Assembly (NCBI GenBank): GCA_902826865.1
Contig: CADEGN010000046.1
Coordinates: forward strand, 1 to 38,246
From: an uncultured Myxococcales bacterium
GTDB taxonomy: Bacteria; Myxococcota_A; Polyangia; Nannocystales; Nannocystaceae
Length of the DNA: 38,246 nt
Direction of reading: 5' to 3'
The first letter of the stretch is position 1; the number at the start of each line of letters is the position of its first letter. Under the pieces are notes generated by a model. It had not been told where the DNA came from. It did no database searches and saw only the letters and a program-made list of their open reading frames with translations. Both the position numbers and the translations under genes were made by a program. Positions 1 to 8,514 of this stretch are shown piece by piece.

Positions 1-89
1 TCTGTTAATCCTCCTACGTTACGAACAAGAGTCGTCGGGCATCAAGGTCCCGGGCCCCAGGCAGTTCCCCGAGCCGCGAGCGGAGTTAA

Positions 90-881
90 GTGTCCAACGA
101 GTCGCCCAGCCTGATCGAACGCCGCGAGTACAAGTACTTGATCGACGTCGAGACTGCAGCCCGCGTTCGACACGCCGTCGCACCGTTTTGCGCCCTCGAT
201 CCATTCGCGGCCAGCTCCCCGACAAGATCGTACACGATCGACACGCTCTACTTCGATACCTCGGCCCTGTCGTTGTTTTGGGCCAACGATGCCGAGCTGG
301 TCGACCGGATCAAGATGCGCGTGCGGACGTACCCCGATGCCCCGAACAGCCCGGTGTTTTTCGAGGTCAAGCGGCGGATCAATGACGTGATCTCCAAGAG
401 CCGCGGCAGAGTCCCCGCATCGCAGTGGGCGGCCCTCCTTGCCAACCCCGCTGCGCCGATCCCGCCAAACGTCGAGGGGAAGGATCGCGCGGCCGTCGAG
501 CGCTTCGTGTCCCTCGCGCGCACCCTCCACATCCGTCCAGTTACGCTGGTTCGCTACTGCCGGGAACCCTATGTGAGCACGGTCGACGACTACGCTCGGG
601 TCACCTTCGACACGAACATTCGCGCACGACCGGTGGACTGTCTCACATTCACGCCTGCCGGCGCGCCATGGCGCGCCCTTGATGACGCCGTATTGCAGCG
701 GTCCATTACGTCACTCGTCGTGCTCGAGCTCAAGTTCACCAACCACGTGCCACTGTGGCTGGTCGGCGTGGCGAAGCGACTTGGGCTGGTTCGGCGGGCG
801 TACTCCAAGTACGGTTGTTCGGTGCGGGCCTTCTATGAGCCCATGGCTGGGCGGGTTCCGCGGGTGCGAGGCTGGGAATGA
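90..881 (+). CDS. VTC-domain polyphosphate polymerase-like protein
   Basis: 263 residues from a GTG start with CGGAG about 4 nt upstream. The whole protein is a VTC-type triphosphate-tunnel polymerase domain, the fold of yeast Vtc4, which makes polyphosphate from ATP at the cytoplasmic membrane face. Tunnel motifs visible in order are REYKYL (13-17), LYFDT (53-57), KMRVR (75-79), EVKRR (92-96), SKSR (102-105), VRYCREPY (154-161), RVTFD (170-174), LELKF (212-216) and YSKYG (239-243). The basic and acidic residues expected to hold phosphate and metal are therefore all present. There is no SPX domain and no membrane segment, which is usual for bacterial members. It is the first gene of a six-gene operon and overlaps the DUF4956 gene by 4 bp (ATGA); that pairing is common in bacteria. 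The family call is firm. The polymer made in bacteria is inferred from yeast and could be another polyanion. Confidence 0.92.
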   Translation: MSNESPSLIERREYKYLIDVETAARVRHAVAPFCALDPFAASSPTRSYTIDTLYFDTSALSLFWANDAELVDRIKMRVRTYPDAPNSPVFFEVKRRINDVISKSRGRVPASQWAALLANPAAPIPPNVEGKDRAAVERFVSLARTLHIRPVTLVRYCREPYVSTVDDYARVTFDTNIRARPVDCLTFTPAGAPWRALDDAVLQRSITSLVVLELKFTNHVPLWLVGVAKRLGLVRRAYSKYGCSVRAFYEPMAGRVPRVRGWE

Positions 882-1555
882 GCGAGCTCTGGATCTCCGG
901 ACCCCCCACGGTGGCGTCGCCGCAGCACGCGGCACTCTCGTTGCTCCTGGCTTTCGGCCTCGCCCAGCTGATCGGCGCTGTCTACGTCTGGACGTTCCGT
1001 GGGATGTCGTACTCGACCGGCCTCGTCCACGCGATGGTGCTGGGGTCGACCATCGCCGCCGCGCTGATGCTTGCCATCGGCAACAGCGTGGCCGCGGGCC
1101 TCGGGATCGCCGGCGGGCTGGCGCTGGTCCGGTTTCGCACCGCACTTCGCGATCCGCGGGACATGATCTTCGTCTTTGCCGCGCTCGGGGTCGGGATCGC
1201 GTCTGGTCTTGGTGCCCATATGGTCGCGGTGTTCGCAAGCGTGGTTTTCTGCGCCGCCGTGTTCACGCTTACGGTGAGTGAGTTCGGAAGCCAGCGCCGC
1301 TTCGATGGCCTGCTGCGCTTTCAGCTCCCGATCACCGCCAATGAGACCGAAGTCATGTCGCTCCTGCGGCGTCACAGCGCATTCGTAGCGTTGGTGACGC
1401 TGCGTGAGGTGGCCCAAGGTCAGGCGATGGAGCACGCGTACCAGGTCCGCCTCGCGGACTCGAAGCACCGCGTCGCTTTGGTCCAGGACCTTGAGCGAGT
1501 GCCGGGGATCCAGGACGTGTCACTTCTCCTTCAGGAACCGACGGTGGAGTTGTGA
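878..1555 (+). CDS. DUF4956 membrane protein
   Basis: 225 residues, ATG start inside the stop of the VTC gene. The N-terminal 135 residues contain about four to five hydrophobic helices (roughly 17-40, 47-66, 68-85, 97-115 and 116-135). A conserved short loop between them, VRFRTALRDPRDM, is typical of DUF4956. The C-terminal 90 residues are soluble and look like a small alpha/beta regulatory domain. DUF4956 proteins are almost always encoded next to VTC-domain proteins. They are presumed to anchor the polymerase or to pass its product through the inner membrane, but no member's biochemistry is known to me. The next gene starts at a GTG inside this gene's stop codon, so the products are probably made in fixed ratio. 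The family call is firm and the channel role is inference. Confidence 0.9.
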   Translation: MSELWISGPPTVASPQHAALSLLLAFGLAQLIGAVYVWTFRGMSYSTGLVHAMVLGSTIAAALMLAIGNSVAAGLGIAGGLALVRFRTALRDPRDMIFVFAALGVGIASGLGAHMVAVFASVVFCAAVFTLTVSEFGSQRRFDGLLRFQLPITANETEVMSLLRRHSAFVALVTLREVAQGQAMEHAYQVRLADSKHRVALVQDLERVPGIQDVSLLLQEPTVEL

Positions 1556-3654
1556 TCGCGGCGGTCTTCCGACGACATGTGTTGCCTTGGACGGTCTGGC
1601 TCTCGGCCATGGGGATCGCTGGCTGGCTTTGGTACGGGATCCACATCGGGACCGCGCGCGGGTATGTCGAGGGGATCTCCTACGGGGTTGTCGCGGTCGA
1701 GCCGGGGCGCTTGGCCGAGGTGCTGGTGGCACCGGGCCAGCACGTACGCGCCGGTGAGGTCGTTGCGCGGCTTGATTCGCGAGCCATCGACGCCGAGCTG
1801 GTCACGCTTGCCGCTGAGCGACGAAAGATCGAGGCCGAACTCGAGGCCGTCACCACGAAGACGGAGATGCTGGTCGGCGAGAACAGCCGCAACGTCGAGG
1901 AATCGGTGGATTCCGCCGAAGTGGCGCGCCAGCAAGCCCGCGCCAATCGCAACGTCGTGGCTGCCGAGCTCAAGGCGCTCGACGACTTCATTTCACTCGA
2001 GAAGGATCTGGTCGAAAAGCGGATGGCCGATCGGCGGGAGCTGTCTGCGCTGCTCGTGAAGAAGGCCGCCCTCGCCAAGGAGCTCCAGGCGGCCGACGGG
2101 TTGATCAAGGAGCTCGATGCAGTCGCGAGCTCAGCGCGCCGCCGCCGTGGCAACGTCCCAGCGGACGCGACCACCGCCATGACCGACCCGCTCCGCGCAG
2201 AGCTCGTGGTGATCGAGGCCCGCCAGGCGTTGCTCGAGCTGCGCAAAGAGATGATGTCACTGCGTTCCCCGGGCGATGGCGAAGTCGCGGAGGTGTTGTT
2301 GCGCGGGGGGGAAAGTGTGACCACCGGATCGGTCGTCGCCGAGATCATCGGAGCGGCGAGCATGACCAAAGACGGTACGCCGATCGTTTTCGCGTGCATG
2401 AACGAGGCCGACGCCGCGAACGTACGGGTGGGCGAGGATGTAGTGTTCGCCCCGCCCGAAGGTGGGTCGGCCGTGTTGCATGGGCATGTGCAGCGAATGG
2501 CCCCGGGCGTGGTCGAGCTGCCGCCCCGTTGCTGGCGCGACCCGAAAATCCCGTTGTGGGGCCGCCCGGTGTACATCGCAGTGGACGACGCGAAGTCCCT
2601 TCTGCCGGGCCAGGGGTTCTCGATCCGATTCACCCACGAGCTGTCCACGCACGCGAACGACGGTGCAATCGCCGTCGCCGAACCGCCCGCTCCCACCATG
2701 TCCACACCATCCCTGGCCAACGAACCGGCCCCGACGAACGCGCCGACGGCGATCGACGTGCCGCCGAACTTGCTTGCCCACACGCGATTCGAGCCGTCGG
2801 CGATCCTGTGGTCGGCCACGCGTCGGCGCTATCTCGTGGTTAGTGACGACACCGGGCTCGACAACTCCACGGAGCACACTCCGTGGCTCTTCACGATGGA
2901 TGAGCGCGGGCGAGTGGATCCCGAGCCACTCGTGATCGAAGGTGTTACCGAGCTCACCGATCTCGAGTCGATCGCACCCGCGCCCGACGGCGGGTTCTAT
3001 CTGTTGGCGTCGCAAAGCCGCAGCCGCAAAGGCAAGCGCGGCAAGCCGCGGGAGTTTTTCGGCCACGTGGCGTTCGATGGTCACCGCGCCCACGTCACCC
3101 GGTCGGTTGCGTTGGCCAGCCTGCTCGACAACGCGTCGCCTTCGGAGCGCGCCGCGCTCGGGCTCGAGACCACCGACGCGCTCGACATCGAGGGTCTGAC
3201 GGTTGCGCCCGAAGGCGGATTGCTGCTTGGGCTCAAGGCTCCGGCCGATGCCGAGGGCCGCGTGGCGATCTGGCGAGTCGCCAAACCGGACGCGTTGTTC
3301 GCACAGGGTCGACTTGCTGCCGGCGAGCTAAGCCTCTGGGGGCGGATCGCGCTCGAGGTCGTTGCCGACGGCGGGCCACGCATCGCCGGTATCTCAGAGT
3401 TGCTCGCGATGCCCGACGGCAGCCTGCTGGTCGCCGCGACGGCATCTGGGGATCCCGAGCCTTCGAGCCAAGATGGTGCGATCTATTCCGTGGCCGGGCG
3501 TTCGAGCCTTGGTAGCCCAACGCTGATCCGTCGCTTCGCCGGCCTCAAGCCCGAGGGCATGTCGCTCGATCCGTCCGGGGCCGGCGTCACGGTAGTGTTT
3601 GACGCGGGCAACGCCACGCCGATGTGGGCGGAGTTGCAGTGGCCCGCACGCTGA
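1552..3654 (+). CDS. HlyD-type periplasmic adaptor fused to a C-terminal beta-propeller (DUF3616/esterase-like)
   Basis: 700 residues, GTG start overlapping the DUF4956 stop by 4 bp. Residues 10-30 form one inner-membrane anchor. Residues 42-80 are the first lipoyl half-motif, about 85-205 are a charged coiled-coil hairpin, 234-265 are the second lipoyl half (SPGDGEV), and 275-362 are the adaptor beta-barrel. This is a complete membrane-fusion-protein architecture, normally bridging an inner-membrane pump and TolC. A Pro/Ala/Thr linker (about 370-405) leads to a 295-residue propeller-like domain with SDDTG (about 430), DLESIA (about 469) and ALDIEGL (about 543) motifs, resembling DUF3616 and esterase-like phytase propellers. 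Ordinary adaptors lack this tail and end near residue 365. The TolC-like gene follows, with its start inside this gene. The substrate is unknown; a conduit for the VTC product is inferred from gene order. Confidence 0.85.
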   Translation: MIAAVFRRHVLPWTVWLSAMGIAGWLWYGIHIGTARGYVEGISYGVVAVEPGRLAEVLVAPGQHVRAGEVVARLDSRAIDAELVTLAAERRKIEAELEAVTTKTEMLVGENSRNVEESVDSAEVARQQARANRNVVAAELKALDDFISLEKDLVEKRMADRRELSALLVKKAALAKELQAADGLIKELDAVASSARRRRGNVPADATTAMTDPLRAELVVIEARQALLELRKEMMSLRSPGDGEVAEVLLRGGESVTTGSVVAEIIGAASMTKDGTPIVFACMNEADAANVRVGEDVVFAPPEGGSAVLHGHVQRMAPGVVELPPRCWRDPKIPLWGRPVYIAVDDAKSLLPGQGFSIRFTHELSTHANDGAIAVAEPPAPTMSTPSLANEPAPTNAPTAIDVPPNLLAHTRFEPSAILWSATRRRYLVVSDDTGLDNSTEHTPWLFTMDERGRVDPEPLVIEGVTELTDLESIAPAPDGGFYLLASQSRSRKGKRGKPREFFGHVAFDGHRAHVTRSVALASLLDNASPSERAALGLETTDALDIEGLTVAPEGGLLLGLKAPADAEGRVAIWRVAKPDALFAQGRLAAGELSLWGRIALEVVADGGPRIAGISELLAMPDGSLLVAATASGDPEPSSQDGAIYSVAGRSSLGSPTLIRRFAGLKPEGMSLDPSGAGVTVVFDAGNATPMWAELQWPAR

Positions 3655-4994
3655 GCTGGCCTGCAGTGGCCGTGCTTTCGGGATGCTTCCACGCTGCGCA
3701 GTATTCCGAGTCAGCGACGGCGCAGACGTGGCGACAGATCCGTGATCGCGGCGAGGCGCCGGCTGGCAAATCCGCCTCGCCGGTGCCGGCCCCGGGCGCC
3801 GCCCTCTCCGCCGAGCAGGCCTATGCGCTCGCGCTCGAACACAACGCCGACGTCGCGCGGGCAGTGGCCGAGGCCGAGGTCGCCGCTGCATCGGTGAAGG
3901 TCGCGCGCCAGCTCGAGAATCCCCAGCTTCGTATCACGAACTTCCATGTCGATAATGCCATCGCCAATAACCCCGGCGCGGACGTCGGGTTGCGCGTTCC
4001 GATCCCGCGGCCCGGGTCGCGTCGTGCCGCCACGGCGGGCGCCAACCACGCGGCCGAAGCCGGTCGGGCGAGCACGGAAGACGCGAAGCGCCTGCTGCGG
4101 GCGCAGATCTACAAGCTCTACGCCCAGCTCGCGATGCTGCGTGCGGACCTGGCACAGACCACCTCGGCGATCGAGGTGCAGTCCGAGCGGCGGGAACAGA
4201 TCGGCGCGCGGATGGATCGCGCGGTCGCCACGCAACTCGACCTCGCCATGGCGGATGTTCGCTTGGCCGAAGCACGCCGCGAGCAAGCCAGCGTGCGGGA
4301 TGCGATCGCCACCATCGAAGGCGAATTGACCCGGCTCGTCGGCCTGCCAAATCCGGTCACGTTCGCGACCGACACGGACGACCTGCGCCCGGTCGGGCTC
4401 ACGCTCGATCGCGACGCGCTGCTCGATCGCGCGTTGGCGTCACGTCCCGAGCTTCGCGCCGCCCAGGCCCGCGTGGTGGAGGCAAAGGCGAGTTCGCACG
4501 TGGCCAAGGGCGATGCCTACCCATGGTTCAGTTGGGCAGAGGTGCAATATCGTGCCAGCCGCAACGCGGTTCCGTCGGCGTGGAGCTTCGGGGTCGCGCT
4601 AACGGTTCCGATCTTCAGCGGGAACCGGGGCAGGATCCGCGAGAGCGAGGCGATCGTTCGCCAGAGGACCATCGAGGAGCGGTCCACGATTGTGTCCGTC
4701 GCCAGGGAGGTCGACGATGCGGTGCGTCGCGTCCAACGGACCGGCGAGGCCGTCTCGGAGGTCGAGCGTGACCTTCTGCCGAAGATCGAGGCGGCGCGAC
4801 GCGAGGCCGAAGCCGCCATCGCGAGCGGCACTCTCGACCCGGTGGCGGCCACCGCGATCGACCGCAAGATCGTCGATGCGCGCCGGCTTCACCTCGCGGT
4901 GTTGCTGGCGCACCGTGAGGCGGTGATCGAGCTCGAAGCGGCGGTCGCTGGACCCTTGGGTGGCGAGCGGCCCGCTGCGCAGGGGGACCCATGA
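3639..4994 (+). CDS. TolC-family outer-membrane efflux lipoprotein
   Basis: 451 residues. I chose the GTG at 3639 because it has GCGGAG 5 nt upstream and gives a clean lipoprotein signal ending AVLSGC; an in-frame GTG at 3624 adds five residues. The start lies inside the 3' end of the adaptor gene. The mature part begins with the outer-membrane-factor repeat pattern LSAEQAYALALEHN and contains two long alternating helical stretches rich in AREQA/EAxR heptads, separated by short strands such as NPQLRITNF and SFGVALTVPIF. That is the duplicated TolC layout (family length about 420-480). It should form the trimeric outer-membrane channel docking on the HlyD-type adaptor. The operon encodes no ABC or RND pump, so the inner-membrane partner is either DUF4956 or encoded elsewhere. 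Confidence 0.88.
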   Translation: MARTLSWPAVAVLSGCFHAAQYSESATAQTWRQIRDRGEAPAGKSASPVPAPGAALSAEQAYALALEHNADVARAVAEAEVAAASVKVARQLENPQLRITNFHVDNAIANNPGADVGLRVPIPRPGSRRAATAGANHAAEAGRASTEDAKRLLRAQIYKLYAQLAMLRADLAQTTSAIEVQSERREQIGARMDRAVATQLDLAMADVRLAEARREQASVRDAIATIEGELTRLVGLPNPVTFATDTDDLRPVGLTLDRDALLDRALASRPELRAAQARVVEAKASSHVAKGDAYPWFSWAEVQYRASRNAVPSAWSFGVALTVPIFSGNRGRIRESEAIVRQRTIEERSTIVSVAREVDDAVRRVQRTGEAVSEVERDLLPKIEAARREAEAAIASGTLDPVAATAIDRKIVDARRLHLAVLLAHREAVIELEAAVAGPLGGERPAAQGDP

Positions 4995-5857
4995 ATCTCG
5001 CCCGGCAGTCGTTTGTGATGATCTCGGTGGCCGTCGGTTGCGCCGATCCGATACCGTGCCCCGATTGCGCTGCGCCAACCAACGTGGGTGCAGTGACCAA
5101 CGTCGAGTTGGCTGAGATCTCAGGCGTCGCCGCGAGCGGGAAGTTCGGCGACGTCGTTTACGCGCACAACGACTCCGGCGATAGCGCGCGGTTCTTTGCC
5201 CTCTCCACAGCTGGCGCCGACTTGGCCACCTACGAGGTGCAGAACGCCAGCAACAAGGACTGGGAGGATATCGCGCTCGCGGACTGTGCGTCGGGTAGTT
5301 GCCTCTACATCGCCGACATCGGCGACAACGATCTCACGCGAACCAAGCTCACCATCTACCTCGTTGCCGAGCCCGCCATGATCGAACCGGGGCTCCATAG
5401 CCTGCCGAGTGACGAGGTCGAGTTCAGCTACCCCGACGGACCGCATGACGCCGAGGTTCTGCTGGTTCATCCGCGCACCGGAGTCGTCACGTTGGTCACC
5501 AAGGCCGAGAGCGGACCGGCCGCGATCTACCAGCTGCCCACGCTGACGCCTGGTGGTCAACTCATGGCCGAGCGGGTCGGCGAGCTCGAGCCGCCCGACG
5601 GCAAGGCGAAGTTCACCGGTGGCTCAGTCCGACCCGATGGTACCGGCATCCTGCTGCGCACCAACTCGCGGCTCTTCCACTACGAGATGACTCCCGAGCA
5701 AACGGTCGCCGACGTACTCGCCGGCGACGCGTGCCAACTCGAACTGGCCGACGAGGTCCAGGGCGAAGCCGTTACTTGGTTAAGCGACGGCAGCTTTGTC
5801 ACCCTCGGCGAGGGCCAGCACGCCGCTGTAAACCTTGCCCGCTGTACTTCACATTGA
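4991..5857 (+). CDS. Secreted beta-propeller lipoprotein, function unknown
   Basis: 288 residues, ATG overlapping the TolC-like stop by 4 bp. A short hydrophobic N-terminus ends in VAVGC (Cys17), followed by a CPDC pair (23-26), so it is probably a lipoprotein. The rest reads as beta-strand repeats with acidic motifs: HNDSGD (59-64), DWEDIA (90-95), IADIGDN (107-113) and EVLLVHPRTG. These resemble esterase/phytase-like and SdiA-regulated-type propellers, in which acidic clusters often bind metals. The pair NDSGD...DWEDIA matches SDDTG...DLESIA in the propeller tail of the adaptor two genes upstream, so the two domains are probably related. Substrate and activity are unknown; a role in binding or trimming the exported polymer at the surface is only an inference. 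Confidence 0.75.
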   Translation: MNLARQSFVMISVAVGCADPIPCPDCAAPTNVGAVTNVELAEISGVAASGKFGDVVYAHNDSGDSARFFALSTAGADLATYEVQNASNKDWEDIALADCASGSCLYIADIGDNDLTRTKLTIYLVAEPAMIEPGLHSLPSDEVEFSYPDGPHDAEVLLVHPRTGVVTLVTKAESGPAAIYQLPTLTPGGQLMAERVGELEPPDGKAKFTGGSVRPDGTGILLRTNSRLFHYEMTPEQTVADVLAGDACQLELADEVQGEAVTWLSDGSFVTLGEGQHAAVNLARCTSH

Positions 5858-5873
5858 ACTGGAGATGACGCCC

Positions 5874-7166
5874 ATGACACACCCTCGATTGTCTGCGCTC
5901 GCCCTGCTCGTAACCGCTTGCCCATCGGATTCCGGTGGCGCGGAAGGCACCAGCTCGGGGCCTTCGTCGTCCACGGCGGCTGACACGGCCGACTCGACCG
6001 GCGGCGGCGCTGATTGTGGCAATGGCACCCGCAACGGCAGCGAGGAGTGCGACGGCTCTGACCTCGGCGGACTCGAGTGCAAGGACGTGAGTCCCTCATA
6101 CAACGGCGGGACCTTGGCGTGTGGCGCCACTTGCACGTTTGATGCGTCGGCCTGCACGATCGCGCCGGACGCTGCGTTGGTGAGGCTCAACGAGCTGACG
6201 TCCGATTCGGTGCTCATGGGCACCTACGCCGGGCCAAACGATGCGATCGAGCTGTACAACGCCGGGTCGGTGGACGCCGATCTCGCGGGCTGGAAGCTGT
6301 CCGACGATCCGACGTTCCTCGCCAGCAAGACCTACGTATTCCCGCCGGGGACGACCCTCGCCGCCGGCGAGTTCCTCGTGCTGCTGTCGTTGGATGCCGC
6401 CGCGATGACGGGGGATTTCCCGTTCGGCGTCAGTGACTCGATGGTCGAGACGATTGTGCTCGCCGATGGCGGAGGGGCCATGATCGACGCCGTCACCGTC
6501 GATGGCTACCTGGCGCGCGTATCGTATTGTCGCGTGCCTGATGGTACCGGTGCGTGGGCCCAATGCGACCAGACCTTCGGTGCGGCCAACGAGGCCGCGC
6601 TCACCGCTTGCGGCAACGGCGTGATCGAGGACGCCGAGGTGTGCGACGGTTCCGATCTCGCTGGAAATACCTGCACCGGTCTCGCACTCGGCTTCACCGG
6701 CGGAATGCTGGCGTGTGCTCCGACCTGCAAGTTCGACACCAGCGACTGCACGACGACGAGCGACTTGGTGATAAACGAAGTCGAGTCGACGACCGATGCG
6801 ATCGAGCTGTTCAACGGCGGCGACGTGGTGGTCAACCTTTCGGGTTTGATCCTCACCGACGCCAGGGTGGACGCAGCGTATGACGCGACCGTCGACGACG
6901 CTGAGCTTGTCTTCGCGTCGGGCACGATGCTCGCACCGGGAGGCTACTTGGTCGTGCCCCTGGGCCTCGGGCCCGGACAGCACCCGTTCGGGCTCGACGC
7001 CCAGGGTGACACGATCACGTTGCTGAACCCGCAGCCGACGCTGACGGTCATCGATCATGTGACCTACGGCGATGGCGAAGCGGCGATGTCGTATTGCCGG
7101 CAGCCCAACGGACCCGGTGGGGCGTGGACGGCCGACTGCACGCCGAGCATGGACGCCGAGAACTGA
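5874..7166 (+). CDS. Lamin-tail-domain lipoprotein with duplicated Cys-rich modules
   Basis: 430 residues from the ATG at 5874, chosen for GGAG about 9 nt upstream and for the lipoprotein signal ending LLVTAC; ATG 5865 is a close alternative. After an S/T/G/A-rich linker come two copies of the same unit. Each is a cysteine module starting CGNG, followed by ECDG or VCDG and a C...C pattern, then a lamin-tail (LTD) beta-sandwich of about 120 residues with IELYN or IELFN, the LAxGxF/YLV motif and a terminal SYCR-P-G signature. These modules are common in myxobacterial surface proteins, where LTD domains are thought to mediate adhesion or binding. The gene follows the propeller lipoprotein by 16 bp and probably closes the operon. 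The domain calls are firm. The role is unknown. Confidence 0.85.
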   Translation: MTHPRLSALALLVTACPSDSGGAEGTSSGPSSSTAADTADSTGGGADCGNGTRNGSEECDGSDLGGLECKDVSPSYNGGTLACGATCTFDASACTIAPDAALVRLNELTSDSVLMGTYAGPNDAIELYNAGSVDADLAGWKLSDDPTFLASKTYVFPPGTTLAAGEFLVLLSLDAAAMTGDFPFGVSDSMVETIVLADGGGAMIDAVTVDGYLARVSYCRVPDGTGAWAQCDQTFGAANEAALTACGNGVIEDAEVCDGSDLAGNTCTGLALGFTGGMLACAPTCKFDTSDCTTTSDLVINEVESTTDAIELFNGGDVVVNLSGLILTDARVDAAYDATVDDAELVFASGTMLAPGGYLVVPLGLGPGQHPFGLDAQGDTITLLNPQPTLTVIDHVTYGDGEAAMSYCRQPNGPGGAWTADCTPSMDAEN

Positions 7167-7396
7167 GCCCGACGCTTCTGCGTCGCACCGATGTGGCCGG
7201 CGGCAAGCGACCGGCCGCGCGCGCAGGGTGCGGGGACGCCCGCGACGCCGGGCTCCGCGTTCCGAGCTCGTTCGTGTTGGCCCCCGCTGTTGTAGGATCG
7301 CTCTTGGCGCGGAGCGGCCGGCGAAAAACGGGGGCACCCGCCCGGGGCCACCCTGGCCGTGCGCAGCGCCCGGATTGGTGGCAGTCTTGCCGGCCC

Positions 7397-8473
7397 ATGG
7401 CCGACAGCAAGCTCAACCTCGGCGCGCTCGAGAAGCAAGTCGCCTACTCAGGCGAGGGCATCTCGGTCCGCTCGCTCGAAGAGGACATCGCCAAGGAGCG
7501 GACGACGCAGAACACCAAGGTCGAGGAGCTGAAGGTCCTGCGTGAGCGGAATGTGGAGATCCAGAGTGCGTTGGCCGAAGAGGTCGGGAAGCTGCGCAAG
7601 TTTAGTGACTACCTCGACGGCACGGCCACCACGGGCGGCTTCTGGGCCGGGTTCAAGGAAATCGTCAGCCATATCCCGGGTTTCCGAAACATTGCGATCA
7701 GCAAGCGCTCGATTGAGGAGCTGTTGAAGCAGCAGTATCAAATCAGCTCGCGGCGGGTGAAAGAGGCCGCTGAGTACGTCGATACGCTCAAACGCAGCGA
7801 GCAGGATCTCTACAAGGAGATCGATCGGATCAACGGCAAGATCATCGAAATGGCCAAGAACGAAGCCATGGCCGTCGACTATGTGCTGGAGCTGAAGGGT
7901 CTGGTCGATGCCATGGAAGCCGAGAAGCAAGCTGCCGAGGCCGGCAGCGTCGCCTATCGCGACCTCGAGGCGAAGCAAGACAAGGCCCGCGCGTTGCTTG
8001 CCCAGCACTCCGGCAATCTCCAGCTCTATAGTGCGGCCGAGGACCGTTACGTCAGTCTCAAGGACAACACGAGGAAGTTGGTCGAGACCATCCGTAACCT
8101 CGGTCAAGATATCCAGCTGTACACGACGGCTGCGGCGATCAAACTCGATATGGCCTCGGGGCAGATCCAGGCCATCGGCACCGCCGCCGACGCGTCGGTG
8201 GTGATGCTCGAGCTCAAGAGGAGCCTCGACGTGATGACCGAGTCGATGAATGCGACGACCCAGTTCGTCAGCGATACCCAGGTGTTCTTTCGCCGCAACC
8301 TCGATGGATTGATCAAAGAGCTCGAGACGTTCGACGAGAACACGACGAAGATGCTCGACGCGAATCTGGCCGAGTCGCGCAAGATCGAAGATGAGAGGAT
8401 CGCCGCGGCAATCGCCAAGGCGCAGAAGCACAAGGCTGAGCACCCGAGCGCGGAGAAATCCCCGGCGGTTTAG
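7397..8473 (+). CDS. Coiled-coil protein, weakly TelA-like
   Basis: 358 residues from the ATG at 7397; the open frame runs further upstream but the composition there is not protein-like. The protein is almost entirely helical and charged, with long heptad stretches at about 20-70, 110-175, 180-215 and 260-350, and a short GGFWAGFKEIVSHIPGF insert near residues 77-93. The layout (an F-x-K/E start, a long hairpin, then an Asn/Thr/Asp-rich C-terminal helix such as NATTQFVSDTQ) recalls the TelA toxic-anion-resistance family. I cannot confirm this by eye, and a generic cytoplasmic coiled-coil scaffold is equally possible. No signal peptide or membrane helix is seen. The next gene starts within its stop region, so they are likely co-transcribed. 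Confidence 0.72.
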   Translation: MADSKLNLGALEKQVAYSGEGISVRSLEEDIAKERTTQNTKVEELKVLRERNVEIQSALAEEVGKLRKFSDYLDGTATTGGFWAGFKEIVSHIPGFRNIAISKRSIEELLKQQYQISSRRVKEAAEYVDTLKRSEQDLYKEIDRINGKIIEMAKNEAMAVDYVLELKGLVDAMEAEKQAAEAGSVAYRDLEAKQDKARALLAQHSGNLQLYSAAEDRYVSLKDNTRKLVETIRNLGQDIQLYTTAAAIKLDMASGQIQAIGTAADASVVMLELKRSLDVMTESMNATTQFVSDTQVFFRRNLDGLIKELETFDENTTKMLDANLAESRKIEDERIAAAIAKAQKHKAEHPSAEKSPAV

Positions 8474-8514
8474 TGCCGGGGATCGGAAGTTCGTGCCGGC
8501 AACGCGGTGGCGAC

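Noticed and set aside
7261..7300. TAGGAT box (7293-7298) as promoter of the coiled-coil gene
   Set aside because: No -35 element at usable spacing, so it is not listed as a feature.
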